The notes: a model not told the origin generated them from the sequence alone. A stretch of DNA of 64,000 nt from Adlercreutzia sp910585575 (GCF_951801035.1 NZ_CATOKT010000001.1); one strand, 5' to 3'. Positions 45,441-55,234 are shown, numbered from the stretch's first letter. Numbers and translations: made by a program.

Positions 45441-47093
45441 CTAGCGCGGCTCTTCGTTGTTCAGCAGACGATGGCGCGAGGCCATGATGCGCACGATGGT
45501 ATACACCCCCAGCACAAAAGCCCCCAGGTACCCCAACACACCCAGCAACGGCACGCCCAAGAACTGCGGCTGCATACTGGTAGTGCACAAGATGGAAGAA
45601 CCCAGGAAGAGCCCCGCCGACAGCAGCGCCAGCGAAAGGCGTCCCACCGAGGCGTACACCGTGGCCAGCACCCGCGACGACACATCGACGTCGCCGTTGA
45701 CCTTGATTTGCCCGCGGTCGATCATCTCCAGCGTGTTCGACAGCTGCGTGGGAAGTTTTGCCAGCGCCTCGGCCGATTCGGTGCCTGCAATGGCCAGATC
45801 CACCATGCGCTGGGCAATGTTCTTCGGGCTGCCCTGCTGGGCAATGACGTGCTTGGACACAATTTCGATGACGCTGATCGAGGGCGCCACCTGGGCGATG
45901 ACCCCCTCGATGGTGACGAAGCCGCGGGCCAGCATGGTCACCGACGAGGTAACCACCATGTTCTGGCTGCGCAGCAGCTCCACCACTTCGGTGAGCACGA
46001 TGCCCACGTTGATGTCCTTCATTTCTGCGGTGCTGTATTCGGAAAGCAGGCGGGCCAGATCATCCAGCAGCGCACCGTGGTCGACGGGCCCCACCACATG
46101 GACGAGCCCCGTCAGCGCCTGCATAAGCAAGTAGGCGCTGTTCGTGGCCACGGCGGTGAACACCTTGCCCACCAGCATGCGCTCCGAGGCCGTTAAGCTG
46201 CCCACCATGCCCAGGTCGATCCAGACCACTTCGCCCTTACGCACTAATATATTGCCCGGGTGCGGATCAGCGTGGAAGAAGCCGTTGTCGAGCACCTGGG
46301 TCACGTAGCTTTGGCACACGCGGCGCGCCAGGGCTTCCACGTCCACCCCCTGCTCCCGCAGCTTCGCCGTGTCGGAAATTTCAATGCCCTGCACAAACTC
46401 CATGACCAGCACTGAATCGGTGGAGTACGCGGGATAGGGCACCGGCGAGGTGACCCCCTCTTCCGTTTCTATCTCTTTATGGAAACGCACCAGGTTGTTC
46501 AACTCGATGGTGAAGTTCACCTCGTTGGCCGTGGTGCGCTCGATTTCCTCCACGAAGCCTTCCAGGGAAAGCAGAATGTCGCGGTGGCTGTTGCTGACCA
46601 GCTCGCCCGTGGCAATGAGGTGCTTCATGAGCATGATGTCCTCGGCCATGGACTCGGCCACGCCGGGCCGGCGCACTTTGACCGCCACCACCGTGCCGTC
46701 GAGCAGCACCGCCTTGTGCACCTGGGCAATGGAGGCGGCACCCAACGGATTGGGGTCGATGGAGGCGAACACCGTGTGCCACGAGGCCCCGTAGGCCTTG
46801 TCGATTTGCTCGACCACCGTGGCGAACGGCATGGGGTCAGCATCATCGCGTAGCTTCTCAAAGGCGTCGCAATACTCTTTCGGCAGCAGATCGGAGCGGT
46901 TGGAGGCCAGTTGGCCAATTTTCACATAGGTGGGACCCAAGGCCTGCAACACCTCTACGGCACGCTCGGGCGTTAAGCCGGCCAGCACGTGGTACTGGTG
47001 CATGATGCGCAGAATCTCGTTCATGCGCTTATGGGACGTCTTGTCCTGCATGCTGATCTTCGCCAGCTTCACAAAGTCCTGAAATGTAGCCAT
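45441..47093 (-). CDS. ABC1/AarF/UbiB-family kinase-like protein
   Basis: A 550-residue protein of the UbiB/ABC1 atypical kinase family: PTYVKIGQLASNRSDLLP (KxGQ motif), the Ala-rich loop LGAASIAQVHKAVL, FHADPHPGNILV catalytic loop and WIDLGMVG. Two hydrophobic segments lie at the C-terminus (LALLSAGLFLGSSIL, LGVLGYLGAFVLGVYTIV). Family members support quinone synthesis or membrane lipid function; this organism makes menaquinone. ATG is preceded by AGGAGG. Single gene. Confidence 0.9.
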   Translation of the reverse strand: MATFQDFVKLAKISMQDKTSHKRMNEILRIMHQYHVLAGLTPERAVEVLQALGPTYVKIGQLASNRSDLLPKEYCDAFEKLRDDADPMPFATVVEQIDKAYGASWHTVFASIDPNPLGAASIAQVHKAVLLDGTVVAVKVRRPGVAESMAEDIMLMKHLIATGELVSNSHRDILLSLEGFVEEIERTTANEVNFTIELNNLVRFHKEIETEEGVTSPVPYPAYSTDSVLVMEFVQGIEISDTAKLREQGVDVEALARRVCQSYVTQVLDNGFFHADPHPGNILVRKGEVVWIDLGMVGSLTASERMLVGKVFTAVATNSAYLLMQALTGLVHVVGPVDHGALLDDLARLLSEYSTAEMKDINVGIVLTEVVELLRSQNMVVTSSVTMLARGFVTIEGVIAQVAPSISVIEIVSKHVIAQQGSPKNIAQRMVDLAIAGTESAEALAKLPTQLSNTLEMIDRGQIKVNGDVDVSSRVLATVYASVGRLSLALLSAGLFLGSSILCTTSMQPQFLGVPLLGVLGYLGAFVLGVYTIVRIMASRHRLLNNEEPR

Positions 47094-47193
47094 GGGGCAC
47101 CTCCTCGCGCGCTCATGCTACCAAGGCATAAGCCGACCTCCACCCTTATCAATTGACCTGCTATCAACCCGTTTCCATCTTTACGCCACTTAC

Positions 47194-47326
47194 GTTCCAA
47201 GATCGGGCGGTTTGGCTCCCGCGCAGTCGAGGGGAGCAGAATGCGACCTGGCCTTTCTCGAACGCTCGCTACCAAACCCCTCCCTTTTGACGGCTGGAAA
47301 GGAACCAAACCGCCCAATCTCGGAAC
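47194..47326. repeat. 133-bp inverted-repeat element
   Basis: Ends GTTCCAAGATCGGGCGGTTTGG and its imperfect reverse complement (47194-47215 and 47305-47326) with a smaller hairpin (GCTCCC/GGGGAGC) inside. Single copy in the window; unlike the 266-bp elements. Confidence 0.6.
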
Positions 47327-47445
47327 CTCCAGCAAGCCGAGCCAGCGGATCGGCGCATACCCGAAGCGGGATGCCGGAGGGGCGCACAGGCGGCGGAACG
47401 GCCCCGGTCCTCTCGCTGTGACGATTGCGTAAGGTTGGCGGCTTG

Positions 47446-47451
47446 TTGACA
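47446..47451 (+). promoter_or_regulatory. -35 hexamer of fhaA operon
   Basis: Consensus TTGACA about 80 bp before fhaA; the -10 is ambiguous. Confidence 0.5.
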
Positions 47452-47531
47452 GAAAGGCGCAGGGTTTATGGCAAAATATGCGGTTGTGCATTTGAACGTA
47501 GCTTAAACACGGTAGAAACAAGGAGAATCAC

Positions 47532-48455
47532 ATGGGACTCCTCTCAAGGTTCGAGGGCAAAATGGAAGACACGGTGGAAGGCGCCGCCGATCGCATGGGT
47601 GCCGCGCCGCTCTCTCCGGTCCAAATTGCCAAGAAGGCCGAGAAGCAGATGCGCCGCGAGAAAATGGTCGGCGCAGGCAAGCAGTACGCCCCCACTCTTT
47701 ACACCGTTCTGGTCAATCCCGATGACGACCGCCGCCTGCTGGGCTACTACCCCACCTTGGCCGGCGAGACCGAAACCTACTTGTCCGCCAAAGCCGCCGA
47801 GCACGGCCTGGTCATGGACGGCCAGCCCCTGGTGCGCTTCATCGTCGACGACGATCTGCGCCATGGCAAGTTCGACGTCATCGCCGAAATGGTGGCCTCT
47901 CCCCTGGTGGAGCAGCTGCGCCAGGAAGAGTTCGCACGCTATGGCCTCATGCGCTCCCAGAACGGCCGCGCTGCCGCTCCGGCGCCCGCCGCGCCCGCCC
48001 CGGCAGCCAACTACGGCTACCAGGAGCCGGCCTACCAGGAGCCCTATCAGGCCGCCCCGGCTTACGACGACGGCTATGGCTACGACAACGGCGGCGAGCC
48101 GCAAACCATGATGTTCGGCCAGGTGCAGGATGGCTACAGCGATGGCTACGACGAGCCCGAGCCTGAAACCCGCCAGGCCTACATCTACGACATCACCAAC
48201 GACCGCGCTTTCACGCTGCCCGGCCGCGCCGAGACCATCGGCCGCGAATCCAAGAACGACATCGTCATCCCCGACATCAACGTGTCCCGCGTCCACGGCG
48301 AGATTCGCCAGGACGAGTCGGGCGCGTGGATCCTCACCGACCTAGGCTCCACCAACGGCACCTTCGTCAACGGACGCCAAATCAAGTCGGTGGCCCTCAA
48401 CGATGCTGACCGCATCGTCATGGGCACCACCAACCTCGAGTTCCAGCTCATCTAG
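47532..48455 (+). CDS. fhaA: FhaA: DUF3662 plus FHA domain protein
   Basis: A 307-residue protein with an N-terminal DUF3662 (FhaA_N) domain (about 1-145), a Pro/Ala/Tyr-rich linker and a C-terminal FHA phospho-Thr-binding domain (TIGRESKNDIVIPD, SRVHGEI, LGSTNGTFVNG, about 225-305). Actinobacterial FhaA binds phosphorylated partners and helps regulate cell-wall synthesis. AAGGAG precedes ATG. First gene of the fhaA-fhaB-pstP-SEDS/PBP-pknB cluster. Confidence 0.94.
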   Translation: MGLLSRFEGKMEDTVEGAADRMGAAPLSPVQIAKKAEKQMRREKMVGAGKQYAPTLYTVLVNPDDDRRLLGYYPTLAGETETYLSAKAAEHGLVMDGQPLVRFIVDDDLRHGKFDVIAEMVASPLVEQLRQEEFARYGLMRSQNGRAAAPAPAAPAPAANYGYQEPAYQEPYQAAPAYDDGYGYDNGGEPQTMMFGQVQDGYSDGYDEPEPETRQAYIYDITNDRAFTLPGRAETIGRESKNDIVIPDINVSRVHGEIRQDESGAWILTDLGSTNGTFVNGRQIKSVALNDADRIVMGTTNLEFQLI

Positions 48456-48482
48456 CCCGCCCGCGGCTTTGGAGGTTATTCG

Positions 48483-48896
48483 GTGATCGATCTCGTCCTG
48501 CTTATCGCGCGCCTTCTTTTCGTGGCGCTCCTTTACCTTTTCCTGTTCGCCATCATGCGCACGGGCATTGGCATGGTGAAAGGCTCCCGTAAGAAAGAGC
48601 GCGGCTGGACGCTGTCCGTAGAGCACGGCCCGAAAGAGCTGCGCGGCGTGTCCATCGCCGTGCATGGCCCCGTTATTGTGGGCCGCTCCCCGGGCGCCGA
48701 CATCGTCATCGGAGCCGGCTACGTGTCAGGACGCCACGCGCGCTTCCAGCTGATGGGCCAGAACCTCTTCGTCGAGGACCTGGGGTCGAAGAACGGCACC
48801 GCTGTGAACGGGCGCGCCATCCACGAGCCGGTGGCCCTGCGCAATAAAGACCTCGTCACCATCGGCGACGTCGATATCCGTGTGAGGTACGAGTAA
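48483..48896 (+). CDS. fhaB: FhaB-type FHA domain protein
   Basis: A 137-residue protein with an N-terminal membrane helix (LVLLIARLLFVALLYLFLFAI, about 4-24) and an FHA domain (IVGRSPGADIVIG, SGRHARF, LGSKNGTAVNG). GTG start with GGAGG upstream. It overlaps the next gene by 1 base. FhaB (FipA) proteins link phospho-Thr signalling to division proteins. Confidence 0.93.
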   Translation: MIDLVLLIARLLFVALLYLFLFAIMRTGIGMVKGSRKKERGWTLSVEHGPKELRGVSIAVHGPVIVGRSPGADIVIGAGYVSGRHARFQLMGQNLFVEDLGSKNGTAVNGRAIHEPVALRNKDLVTIGDVDIRVRYE

Positions 48897-50215
48897 TGGC
48901 CCGCACGCGACGGAAAGCCAACTCCACCTTCGGCAGCCGCACCGATGTGGGCTGCGTGCGCGAGCACAACGAGGACTCCCTGGTCGTAGCGCCCCCGCTC
49001 TACGTGGTGTGCGACGGTATGGGAGGCCACGCCGCAGGTGAAGTGGCCTCGGAAATTGCCGTGGACGTGGTGGCCCAGCGGGCGCCCCGCACCGCCGATG
49101 CGGCCGCCCTCGGCCAAGCGGTCGAAGAGGCCAACCTGGCCATCATCAAGGCCGCTCGCGAAGGCGTCGGGCGCGCCGGCATGGGCTGCACCTGCACCGC
49201 CGCCATCCTCGATAAAGAGCGACTCGTCATTGCCCAGGTGGGCGACTCGCGCGCCTATCTTCTGCATCACGGGCGCCTGCAGCAGCTCACCCGCGACCAT
49301 TCGCTGGTCACCGACCTTATCGAGGCGGGCCAGATCACCCCCGCCGAAGCGCGCGTGCATCCCCAGCGCTCGGTCATCACCCGCGCCCTGGGCTCCGACC
49401 CACGCACCGAGCCCGACCTCTTCGAGCTCAACGTGGAGACGGGCGACCGCTTGCTGCTGTGCTCCGACGGCCTGTGCACCATGCTCGAGGACGACCGCAT
49501 CGAGGCCATTCTCAACAGCGCCACCGATCCGCAGCGCTGCGCGGCTCAGCTCGTTAACGAGGCGAATTCCCTGGGCGGCTACGACAACACCACGGTCATC
49601 GTGGTAGACGTCACCGGCCTGGCCGAACAGCGCACCCGCAAGATGACGCGCCGCACGCGCGCCACAGCTATCATGCTCGTCGCGCTGCTGGCCGCCATTC
49701 TCGTGGGCGCCGGCTTCGGCTTGAACTACCTGGTGTCCAACTCGGCCTACCTGGCCGACGACAACGGCAAAGTCGCCGTCTATCGGGGCGTTCCCGGAGA
49801 CTTGTTCGGCTTCAGCTTCTCCACCCTCGACCGCGTTACCGATATCGCCGTGGACGACTTGCAGCCGGGCACGGCCAATCGCCTGCGCGAGGAGGGCATT
49901 CGCGTGGACGGCCTCGCCGATGCCGACAACTTGGTAAAACTCTACGAGGCGGAAATAGCCGAGAAGCAGCAAGCCGCGGCCCAAGCCGCCGAGGAGGCTG
50001 CGGCAGCGGCCGCCGCCGGCAACGATGAGGGCACGGCTACCGACCCGAACGCCACGCCCGACACCGGCGCCAACGGGACGGACGCTGCCGGCACCACGGC
50101 CACCGAGGCCACAGGCTCCGACGGTGACGCTGCTGCGGCCAACTCCTCGGCGGGCTCGAACGACGCCGACACCACCTCCCCGTCTCCAACCCCCTCGGCC
50201 GACCCGACGGCCTAG
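48896..50215 (+). CDS. pstP: PP2C-type Ser/Thr phosphatase
   Basis: A 439-residue membrane phosphatase: cytoplasmic PP2C domain (about 1-245) with metal-binding DVGCVREHNEDS, VCDGMGGHAAGE, QVGDSRAYLL and LLLCSDGLCTML, a single helix (ATAIMLVALLAAILVGAGFG, about 255-274), an external domain and a Thr/Ala/Asp-rich C-terminal tail. The active-site aspartates are intact. It reverses phosphorylation by the PknB-type kinase encoded two genes downstream. Its ATG overlaps the stop of fhaB and the next gene follows by 10 bp. Confidence 0.95.
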   Translation: MARTRRKANSTFGSRTDVGCVREHNEDSLVVAPPLYVVCDGMGGHAAGEVASEIAVDVVAQRAPRTADAAALGQAVEEANLAIIKAAREGVGRAGMGCTCTAAILDKERLVIAQVGDSRAYLLHHGRLQQLTRDHSLVTDLIEAGQITPAEARVHPQRSVITRALGSDPRTEPDLFELNVETGDRLLLCSDGLCTMLEDDRIEAILNSATDPQRCAAQLVNEANSLGGYDNTTVIVVDVTGLAEQRTRKMTRRTRATAIMLVALLAAILVGAGFGLNYLVSNSAYLADDNGKVAVYRGVPGDLFGFSFSTLDRVTDIAVDDLQPGTANRLREEGIRVDGLADADNLVKLYEAEIAEKQQAAAQAAEEAAAAAAAGNDEGTATDPNATPDTGANGTDAAGTTATEATGSDGDAAAANSSAGSNDADTTSPSPTPSADPTA

Positions 50216-50225
50216 GAGGTGCACC

Positions 50226-53009
50226 ATGTCCCGACGCAACATCGAGCTTTTGCTCCTGCTCATCGCCTCGCCTATCGTCATTGTGCTCTTCGCCATGCTG
50301 GTGGTCACCGGCGGCCAAACCTTGTCGGTGGAGACCCTGGCGGTGCCCCTCGGCATTTTCGGCAGCTTTCTCGTGGCCCATCTGGCTGTGCGCAAGCTGG
50401 CCCCCGCCGCCGACCCGGCGCTGCTGCCCATCGCCTTCGCACTGTCGGGTATCGGCATCGCCTTTGTCACGCGCATTCTACCCGACAAGGCCTTAAGCCA
50501 GGTGGTGTGGCTCTTCGCCGGTGTCGTGGTCATGATTCTCGTGCTGGCCGTGGTGCGCAACCTCGATAAGCTGGCCAACTACAAATACACCCTCATGGTG
50601 GTGGGCATCTTGTTCTTGCTCTCCCCCATGCTGCCCGTTATCGGCCACGAGTCCGGCGGCGGCCAGCTGTGGCTGTCCATCGGCCCCTTCTCGTTCCAGC
50701 CCGGCGAAATCGCGAAGATACTCATCGTGTTCTTCATCGCCGCCTATCTGGCGGCCAACCGGGAAATGCTCTCGGTGTTCACCTGGCAAGTGGGTCCCTT
50801 CAACCTGCCGAGCCTACCCACCTTGCTGCCCCTTATCGTTATGTGGGCGCTCGCCTTCGTGGTGGTGGTGCTGGAGAAGGACCTGGGCCTGGCCCTCGTG
50901 CTGTTCTCGGTGTTCGTCATCATGCTGTACGTGGCCACCGGTAAAAAACTGTACCTGGTGGTGTCCATCGGCCTGGCCGTTATTGCCGCCGTGGCCTTGT
51001 ACTCCTTCATGGGCCACGTGCAGGCCCGTGTGGCCATCTGGCAGGACCCCTTCGCCGACGCCCAGGGCGCCGGCTTCCAGCTGGTGCAATCTATCTACTC
51101 GCTGGCCGACGGCGACTTGTTCGGCCAGGGCATCGGCCGCGGCATGGGCGGCAACCCCATCGCCGAAGGCGGCATCCCCGTCGCCGAGAGCGACTTCATC
51201 TTCCCGGTCATCGCCGAGGAGACGGGCCTCATGGGCGCCGCTGGCGTGCTGCTTCTGTATCTGTGCTTCGCCATTCGCGGCGTGGTCACGGCGGCCCGGG
51301 CGAAAAGCGATGTCAGCTCGTTTACCGCCGTGGGCCTCACCTCCATCATCGTGCTGCAGGCCTTCATTATTGTGGGCGGCGTGACGCGCCTCATCCCCCT
51401 GACCGGCATCACCCTGCCCTTCATCAGCCAAGGCGGCTCCTCGCTTATTGCCAGCTTCATTATTGTGGGCTGCCTGCTGCGCTGCGGCGACGAGGGCACA
51501 GGCGTCGATTCCGAAATGCGCCAAACGGGTACTATCGGCTCCCATGGCACCAACTCGGTGCTGGGCCGCGTGGCCCTGGGCAAGCGCCTCACCGGCACCA
51601 TGATCATCTACTCGGTGCTCTTCGGCGTGCTGGTGGCCAACCTCACCTATCTCATGGTCATCAAGGCCCCCGAGTACCAGAACATGCCGAGCAACAACCA
51701 CACCATGGCCCGCGAGGCCACCATGGAGCGCGGCACCATTTCCACCGTCGACGGCACCGTGCTGGCCCAGTCGGTGCGCCAAGAAGACGGCACCTATAAG
51801 CGCGAATACCCCGCAGGTACCCTGGCTGCCCACATCGTGGGCTACACTTCGCAGAAGTTCGGCTCAGCCGGCATCGAGGCCGCCTACAACGACACGCTGC
51901 GCGGCGAGCAGAATTTCGCCAGTTTCACCGATGTGGTGAACTCGTTGGCCGGCATCCAAACGAAGGGCAACGATGTCACGCTCACCATCGACGCCACCAT
52001 CCAGCGCGCTGCGCAAAACGTGCTGGAAGGCCAGGTGGGTGCCTGCGTGGTGATGAATCCCGAAACCGGCGCCGTGCTGGCCCTGGCCTCCTCGCCCACC
52101 TTCGACGCCGCCGACTACGAGGCGCTGCTCACCGCCGCCTCCGACAACAGCAGCGACTCCTCGGAACTGTTCAACCGCGCCACCCAGGCGCTTTACGCCC
52201 CGGGCTCCACCTTCAAGATGGTCACCCTGGCCGCGGCCCTGCAAGACGGGGTGGCCACGGCCGATACCATGTACGACTCGCCGGGCACCATGGATATCGG
52301 CAACGCCCCGGTCACGAACGTGAAGAAGCGCAACTACGGCCGCATCACGCTGGAAATGGCCATGTGGTACTCGTCGAACACGGTGTTCGGCCAGGTAGGC
52401 GTTCAGCTGGGTGCCGACTTGCTCGTGCAGATGGCCGGCAACTTCGGCTTCAACGAGGACATCGACTTCCCGTTGCCCTTGGCCACCTCGCTCATGCCCG
52501 ATCCCGAGGAAATGACTACCTGGGAAACAGCCTGGGCCGCCTGCGGCGAGCCCGTGGGCGAGCACGAGAGCCCGGCCGGCCCCCAGGCCACGGTCATGCA
52601 AATGTGCCTCGTGGGCTGCGCCATCGCCAACGAGGGCGCGCTCATGCAGCCCTACCTGGTCGACGGCGTGTACAACGCCAACGGCGAGCGCAGCTTCTCG
52701 CCGATGCCCCTCAAGCTGAAGCAGGCTATCGACAAAGACACCGCCGCCCGCGAGATCGAGATCATGAAGGGCGTCGTTACCGACGGCACCGGCTCACGAG
52801 CCGCCATCGACGGCGTGGCCGTAGCCGGCAAGACCGGCACCCACGAGCGCGGCGACGGCGATGACGACAGCTGGTTCGTGGGCCTCGCCCCGGCGAACGA
52901 CCCGAAGGTCGTAGTGGCCGTGGCCATCGAGCGCGGAGAATCGGGCGCCGGTGCCGCCGCCGCACACGACGTGTTGGAAACGGCTCTCGAAGTGACGGGG
53001 GCGCTGTAG
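50226..53009 (+). CDS. SEDS glycosyltransferase fused to a class B PBP transpeptidase
   Basis: A single 927-residue reading frame. Residues about 1-425 are a FtsW/RodA-type SEDS protein with many membrane helices (GESGGGQLWLSIGPFSFQPGEIAKI region; GIGRGMGG, AEETGLMGA, LPFISQGGSSL). After a linker and one more helix (MIIYSVLFGVLVANLTYLMV), residues about 445-927 form a penicillin-binding transpeptidase with S661-T-F-K664, S716-S-N718 and K869-T-G. Elsewhere these are separate genes (rodA-pbpA) in the same operon position. ATG 50226 has AGGAGG upstream. It would polymerise and cross-link peptidoglycan in one chain. Confidence 0.95.
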   Translation: MSRRNIELLLLLIASPIVIVLFAMLVVTGGQTLSVETLAVPLGIFGSFLVAHLAVRKLAPAADPALLPIAFALSGIGIAFVTRILPDKALSQVVWLFAGVVVMILVLAVVRNLDKLANYKYTLMVVGILFLLSPMLPVIGHESGGGQLWLSIGPFSFQPGEIAKILIVFFIAAYLAANREMLSVFTWQVGPFNLPSLPTLLPLIVMWALAFVVVVLEKDLGLALVLFSVFVIMLYVATGKKLYLVVSIGLAVIAAVALYSFMGHVQARVAIWQDPFADAQGAGFQLVQSIYSLADGDLFGQGIGRGMGGNPIAEGGIPVAESDFIFPVIAEETGLMGAAGVLLLYLCFAIRGVVTAARAKSDVSSFTAVGLTSIIVLQAFIIVGGVTRLIPLTGITLPFISQGGSSLIASFIIVGCLLRCGDEGTGVDSEMRQTGTIGSHGTNSVLGRVALGKRLTGTMIIYSVLFGVLVANLTYLMVIKAPEYQNMPSNNHTMAREATMERGTISTVDGTVLAQSVRQEDGTYKREYPAGTLAAHIVGYTSQKFGSAGIEAAYNDTLRGEQNFASFTDVVNSLAGIQTKGNDVTLTIDATIQRAAQNVLEGQVGACVVMNPETGAVLALASSPTFDAADYEALLTAASDNSSDSSELFNRATQALYAPGSTFKMVTLAAALQDGVATADTMYDSPGTMDIGNAPVTNVKKRNYGRITLEMAMWYSSNTVFGQVGVQLGADLLVQMAGNFGFNEDIDFPLPLATSLMPDPEEMTTWETAWAACGEPVGEHESPAGPQATVMQMCLVGCAIANEGALMQPYLVDGVYNANGERSFSPMPLKLKQAIDKDTAAREIEIMKGVVTDGTGSRAAIDGVAVAGKTGTHERGDGDDDSWFVGLAPANDPKVVVAVAIERGESGAGAAAAHDVLETALEVTGAL

Positions 53010-53090
53010 TACAATGATCAAACTCACGCGAGTTCGCATCCAAAACAAACTGCAAACCCACCAGAGCATGGAACTTTAAGGAGTAACAAG

Positions 53091-55130
53091 GTGACCGGAC
53101 AGGCAACAATGACGGGCAAGGTCCTCGCGGGCCGCTACGAAATCAAAGACCGTATCGGTATCGGCGGCATGGCCGAGGTATACCGGGCCCAGGACAACAC
53201 CTTGATGCGCGTGGTGGCCGTAAAGGTCATGCTGCCGCAGTTCGCCGCTGACCCGGCCTTCACCCAGCGCTTCCGCCAGGAAGCCGCTGCGGCCGCCAAC
53301 CTTCAGAGCCCCTACATTGTGAACGTCTACGACTGGGGCCACGAGGACGGCACCTACTTCATCGTCATGGAGTTCGTGCGCGGCTCCGATCTGAAAACCG
53401 CTATCCAGCAGCGCGGCGCCATCAATCAGCGCAAGGTGGCCGAAATTGGCTCCCAGGTATGCCAGGCCCTTACCGTGGCCCACAACCAGGACATCATCCA
53501 TCGCGACATCAAGCCCCAGAACATCATGGTGCAGCCCGATGGCAACGTGAAGGTGATGGACTTCGGCATCGCCCGCGCTAAGAACTCCGTCAACGACAAA
53601 ACCTCCGCGGTGCTGGGCACCGCCCACTATATTTCCCCTGAACAGGCCCAGGGCAAAGACCTCACCGCCGCCAGCGACATTTACTCGCTGGGCGTGGTGC
53701 TTTACGAGGCCGCCACGGGCAAGCTGCCCTTCGACGGCCCCGACGCCGTGTCCGTGGCCATGATGCAGGTGAAGGACGATCCCGTCCCGCCCAGCTCGGT
53801 GAACCCCGACATCGATCCGGCCCTCGAGGACATCATCATGGTGGCCCTGTCGAAGAACCCGGCCGACCGTTTCGCCACGGCCAACGACATGCGCCTGGCC
53901 TTGAACGACTACCTGGCTGGCCGCCCCCTCAACTTGGGCCGCGGCAACAGCTTCACCGAAGCGCAAACCCGCGTCATGGGCGCAGTCGGCGGCGCCGCTG
54001 CCACCGTGCCCCTCACCGACGGCACCCAGGCCATGCCCTATGTGGGCGGCAACACCAGCTCGCCCTCCTCGACAGGCAGCTTCCCCGCCACCAACTTCCG
54101 CGACCAGGGGCCCCAGAAAAGCAACAAGAAGCCCATCATCATTGCCGTGATCGCCGCCGTCCTGGCCATTGCCCTTATCGGTGGCCTGGTGTGGGCCTTC
54201 GCCGGCGCCGGCGATAAGGAAATGGTCGCGGTTCCCGATGTCACCGGCAAGACGGTGGACCAGGCCTCCACGGAAATTCGCCAAGCCGGGTTCGAAGTGG
54301 GCACCATCGGCTTCGGCTACGACGAGAGCGTTGAGGAAGGCTGCGTCATCAGCCAAGACCCCAGCGGCGGCGAAGCGGAGAAAGGGTCGAACATCAACTT
54401 GCTGGTCTCCCAAGGCGACGAGCAGGTGGAAGTTCCTAAAATTACCGGCATGACCCCCGAGGCCGCCAAGGAAGCGGCCGCGGCCAAGGGCCTCAACGTG
54501 GCGCAATCGGAAAGCCAGTACTCCGACACCGTGGAAGAGGGGCTCATCATCTCGCAGAATCCGTCCGCTGGCGAGAAGGCCGATCCCAACGCTACCATCG
54601 AATACGTCATCTCTCGCGGTCCGAAAACCACGAAGGCTCCCAACGTCATCGGCATGGATCTCGACCAAGCAAAGAAGGAGCTGCAGGATGCCGGCTTCGG
54701 CGTTGACGTGAACGAAGAGTACTCCGACAAGCCCGAAGGCACCGTCTTCAAGCAGAACCCGCTGAACGACCCCATCGAGCCCGGCGGCACCGTGTCCATT
54801 ACGGTGAGCATGGGCAAGAACGAGGCCGACATTCCCAGCGTCGTCGGTCAGTCGGAGAGCACGGCCACCACAGCGCTGCAGAACGCTGGCTTCACGGTGA
54901 AGACCAAGTATGCCGACAGCGACGATGCCGCCGGCACCGTCATCAACCAAAGCAAGACGGGCACGGCCGAGCCGGGTGCCACCATCACCATCACGGTCAG
55001 CAACGGCCCCAAACAGCCCGATCCCACCCCCACTCCTGAGCCCACCACGCCCGACAATGGCGACGATGCGGGCGAAGACGGCAACGCCGACGGCGGAGAC
55101 GCGGGCACCACGGAGGGCGCCCAAGCCTAG
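53091..55130 (+). CDS. pknB: PASTA-domain Ser/Thr protein kinase
   Basis: A 679-residue kinase. Kinase domain about 15-275 with GIGGMAEVYRA, VAVKVM lysine, HRDIKPQN and MDFGIARA, activation loop SAVLGTAHYISPEQ; then a linker, one helix (IIIAVIAAVLAIALIGGLVWAF, about 350-371) and four PASTA repeats (EMVAVPDV..., VPKITG..., APNVIG..., IPSVVG...) with a Pro/Thr tail. PASTA repeats bind muropeptides outside the cell. GTG start with AAGGAG 7 bases upstream. It phosphorylates targets that FhaA/FhaB recognise. Confidence 0.95.
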   Translation: MTGQATMTGKVLAGRYEIKDRIGIGGMAEVYRAQDNTLMRVVAVKVMLPQFAADPAFTQRFRQEAAAAANLQSPYIVNVYDWGHEDGTYFIVMEFVRGSDLKTAIQQRGAINQRKVAEIGSQVCQALTVAHNQDIIHRDIKPQNIMVQPDGNVKVMDFGIARAKNSVNDKTSAVLGTAHYISPEQAQGKDLTAASDIYSLGVVLYEAATGKLPFDGPDAVSVAMMQVKDDPVPPSSVNPDIDPALEDIIMVALSKNPADRFATANDMRLALNDYLAGRPLNLGRGNSFTEAQTRVMGAVGGAAATVPLTDGTQAMPYVGGNTSSPSSTGSFPATNFRDQGPQKSNKKPIIIAVIAAVLAIALIGGLVWAFAGAGDKEMVAVPDVTGKTVDQASTEIRQAGFEVGTIGFGYDESVEEGCVISQDPSGGEAEKGSNINLLVSQGDEQVEVPKITGMTPEAAKEAAAAKGLNVAQSESQYSDTVEEGLIISQNPSAGEKADPNATIEYVISRGPKTTKAPNVIGMDLDQAKKELQDAGFGVDVNEEYSDKPEGTVFKQNPLNDPIEPGGTVSITVSMGKNEADIPSVVGQSESTATTALQNAGFTVKTKYADSDDAAGTVINQSKTGTAEPGATITITVSNGPKQPDPTPTPEPTTPDNGDDAGEDGNADGGDAGTTEGAQA

Positions 55131-55201
55131 GCTCGCCCTGGGCGCTCAGCAGAAGGCGCAGGGTCTTCCTCCTGGTTTTCTGCAACAAAACGGTGAAGAT
55201 G

Positions 55202-55234
55202 GCGGCTCCCTCGCTTCGTTGAGGGAGCCGCTTC
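55202..55234 (+). terminator. terminator of the cell-wall signalling cluster
   Basis: GCGGCTCCCTC/GAGGGAGCCGC 11-bp stem followed by TTCT; the downstream mscS promoter TATAAT starts right after it. Confidence 0.85.

Larger units (their letters stand above)
47094..47531. other. intergenic region aarF / fhaA with long inverted repeat
   Basis: Over 400 bases, no gene. It carries a 22-bp inverted repeat (next entry) and, nearer fhaA, a consensus TTGACA (47446-47451) that is probably part of the fhaA promoter; the matching -10 is not certain (CAAAAT or TATGGC). Confidence 0.5.

Noticed and set aside
48719..50578. 619-codon minus-strand frame
   Set aside because: Lies opposite the PP2C phosphatase gene and the start of the SEDS gene, both with clear motifs.
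53076..55124. 682-codon minus-strand frame
   Set aside because: Antisense to pknB with its kinase and PASTA motifs.
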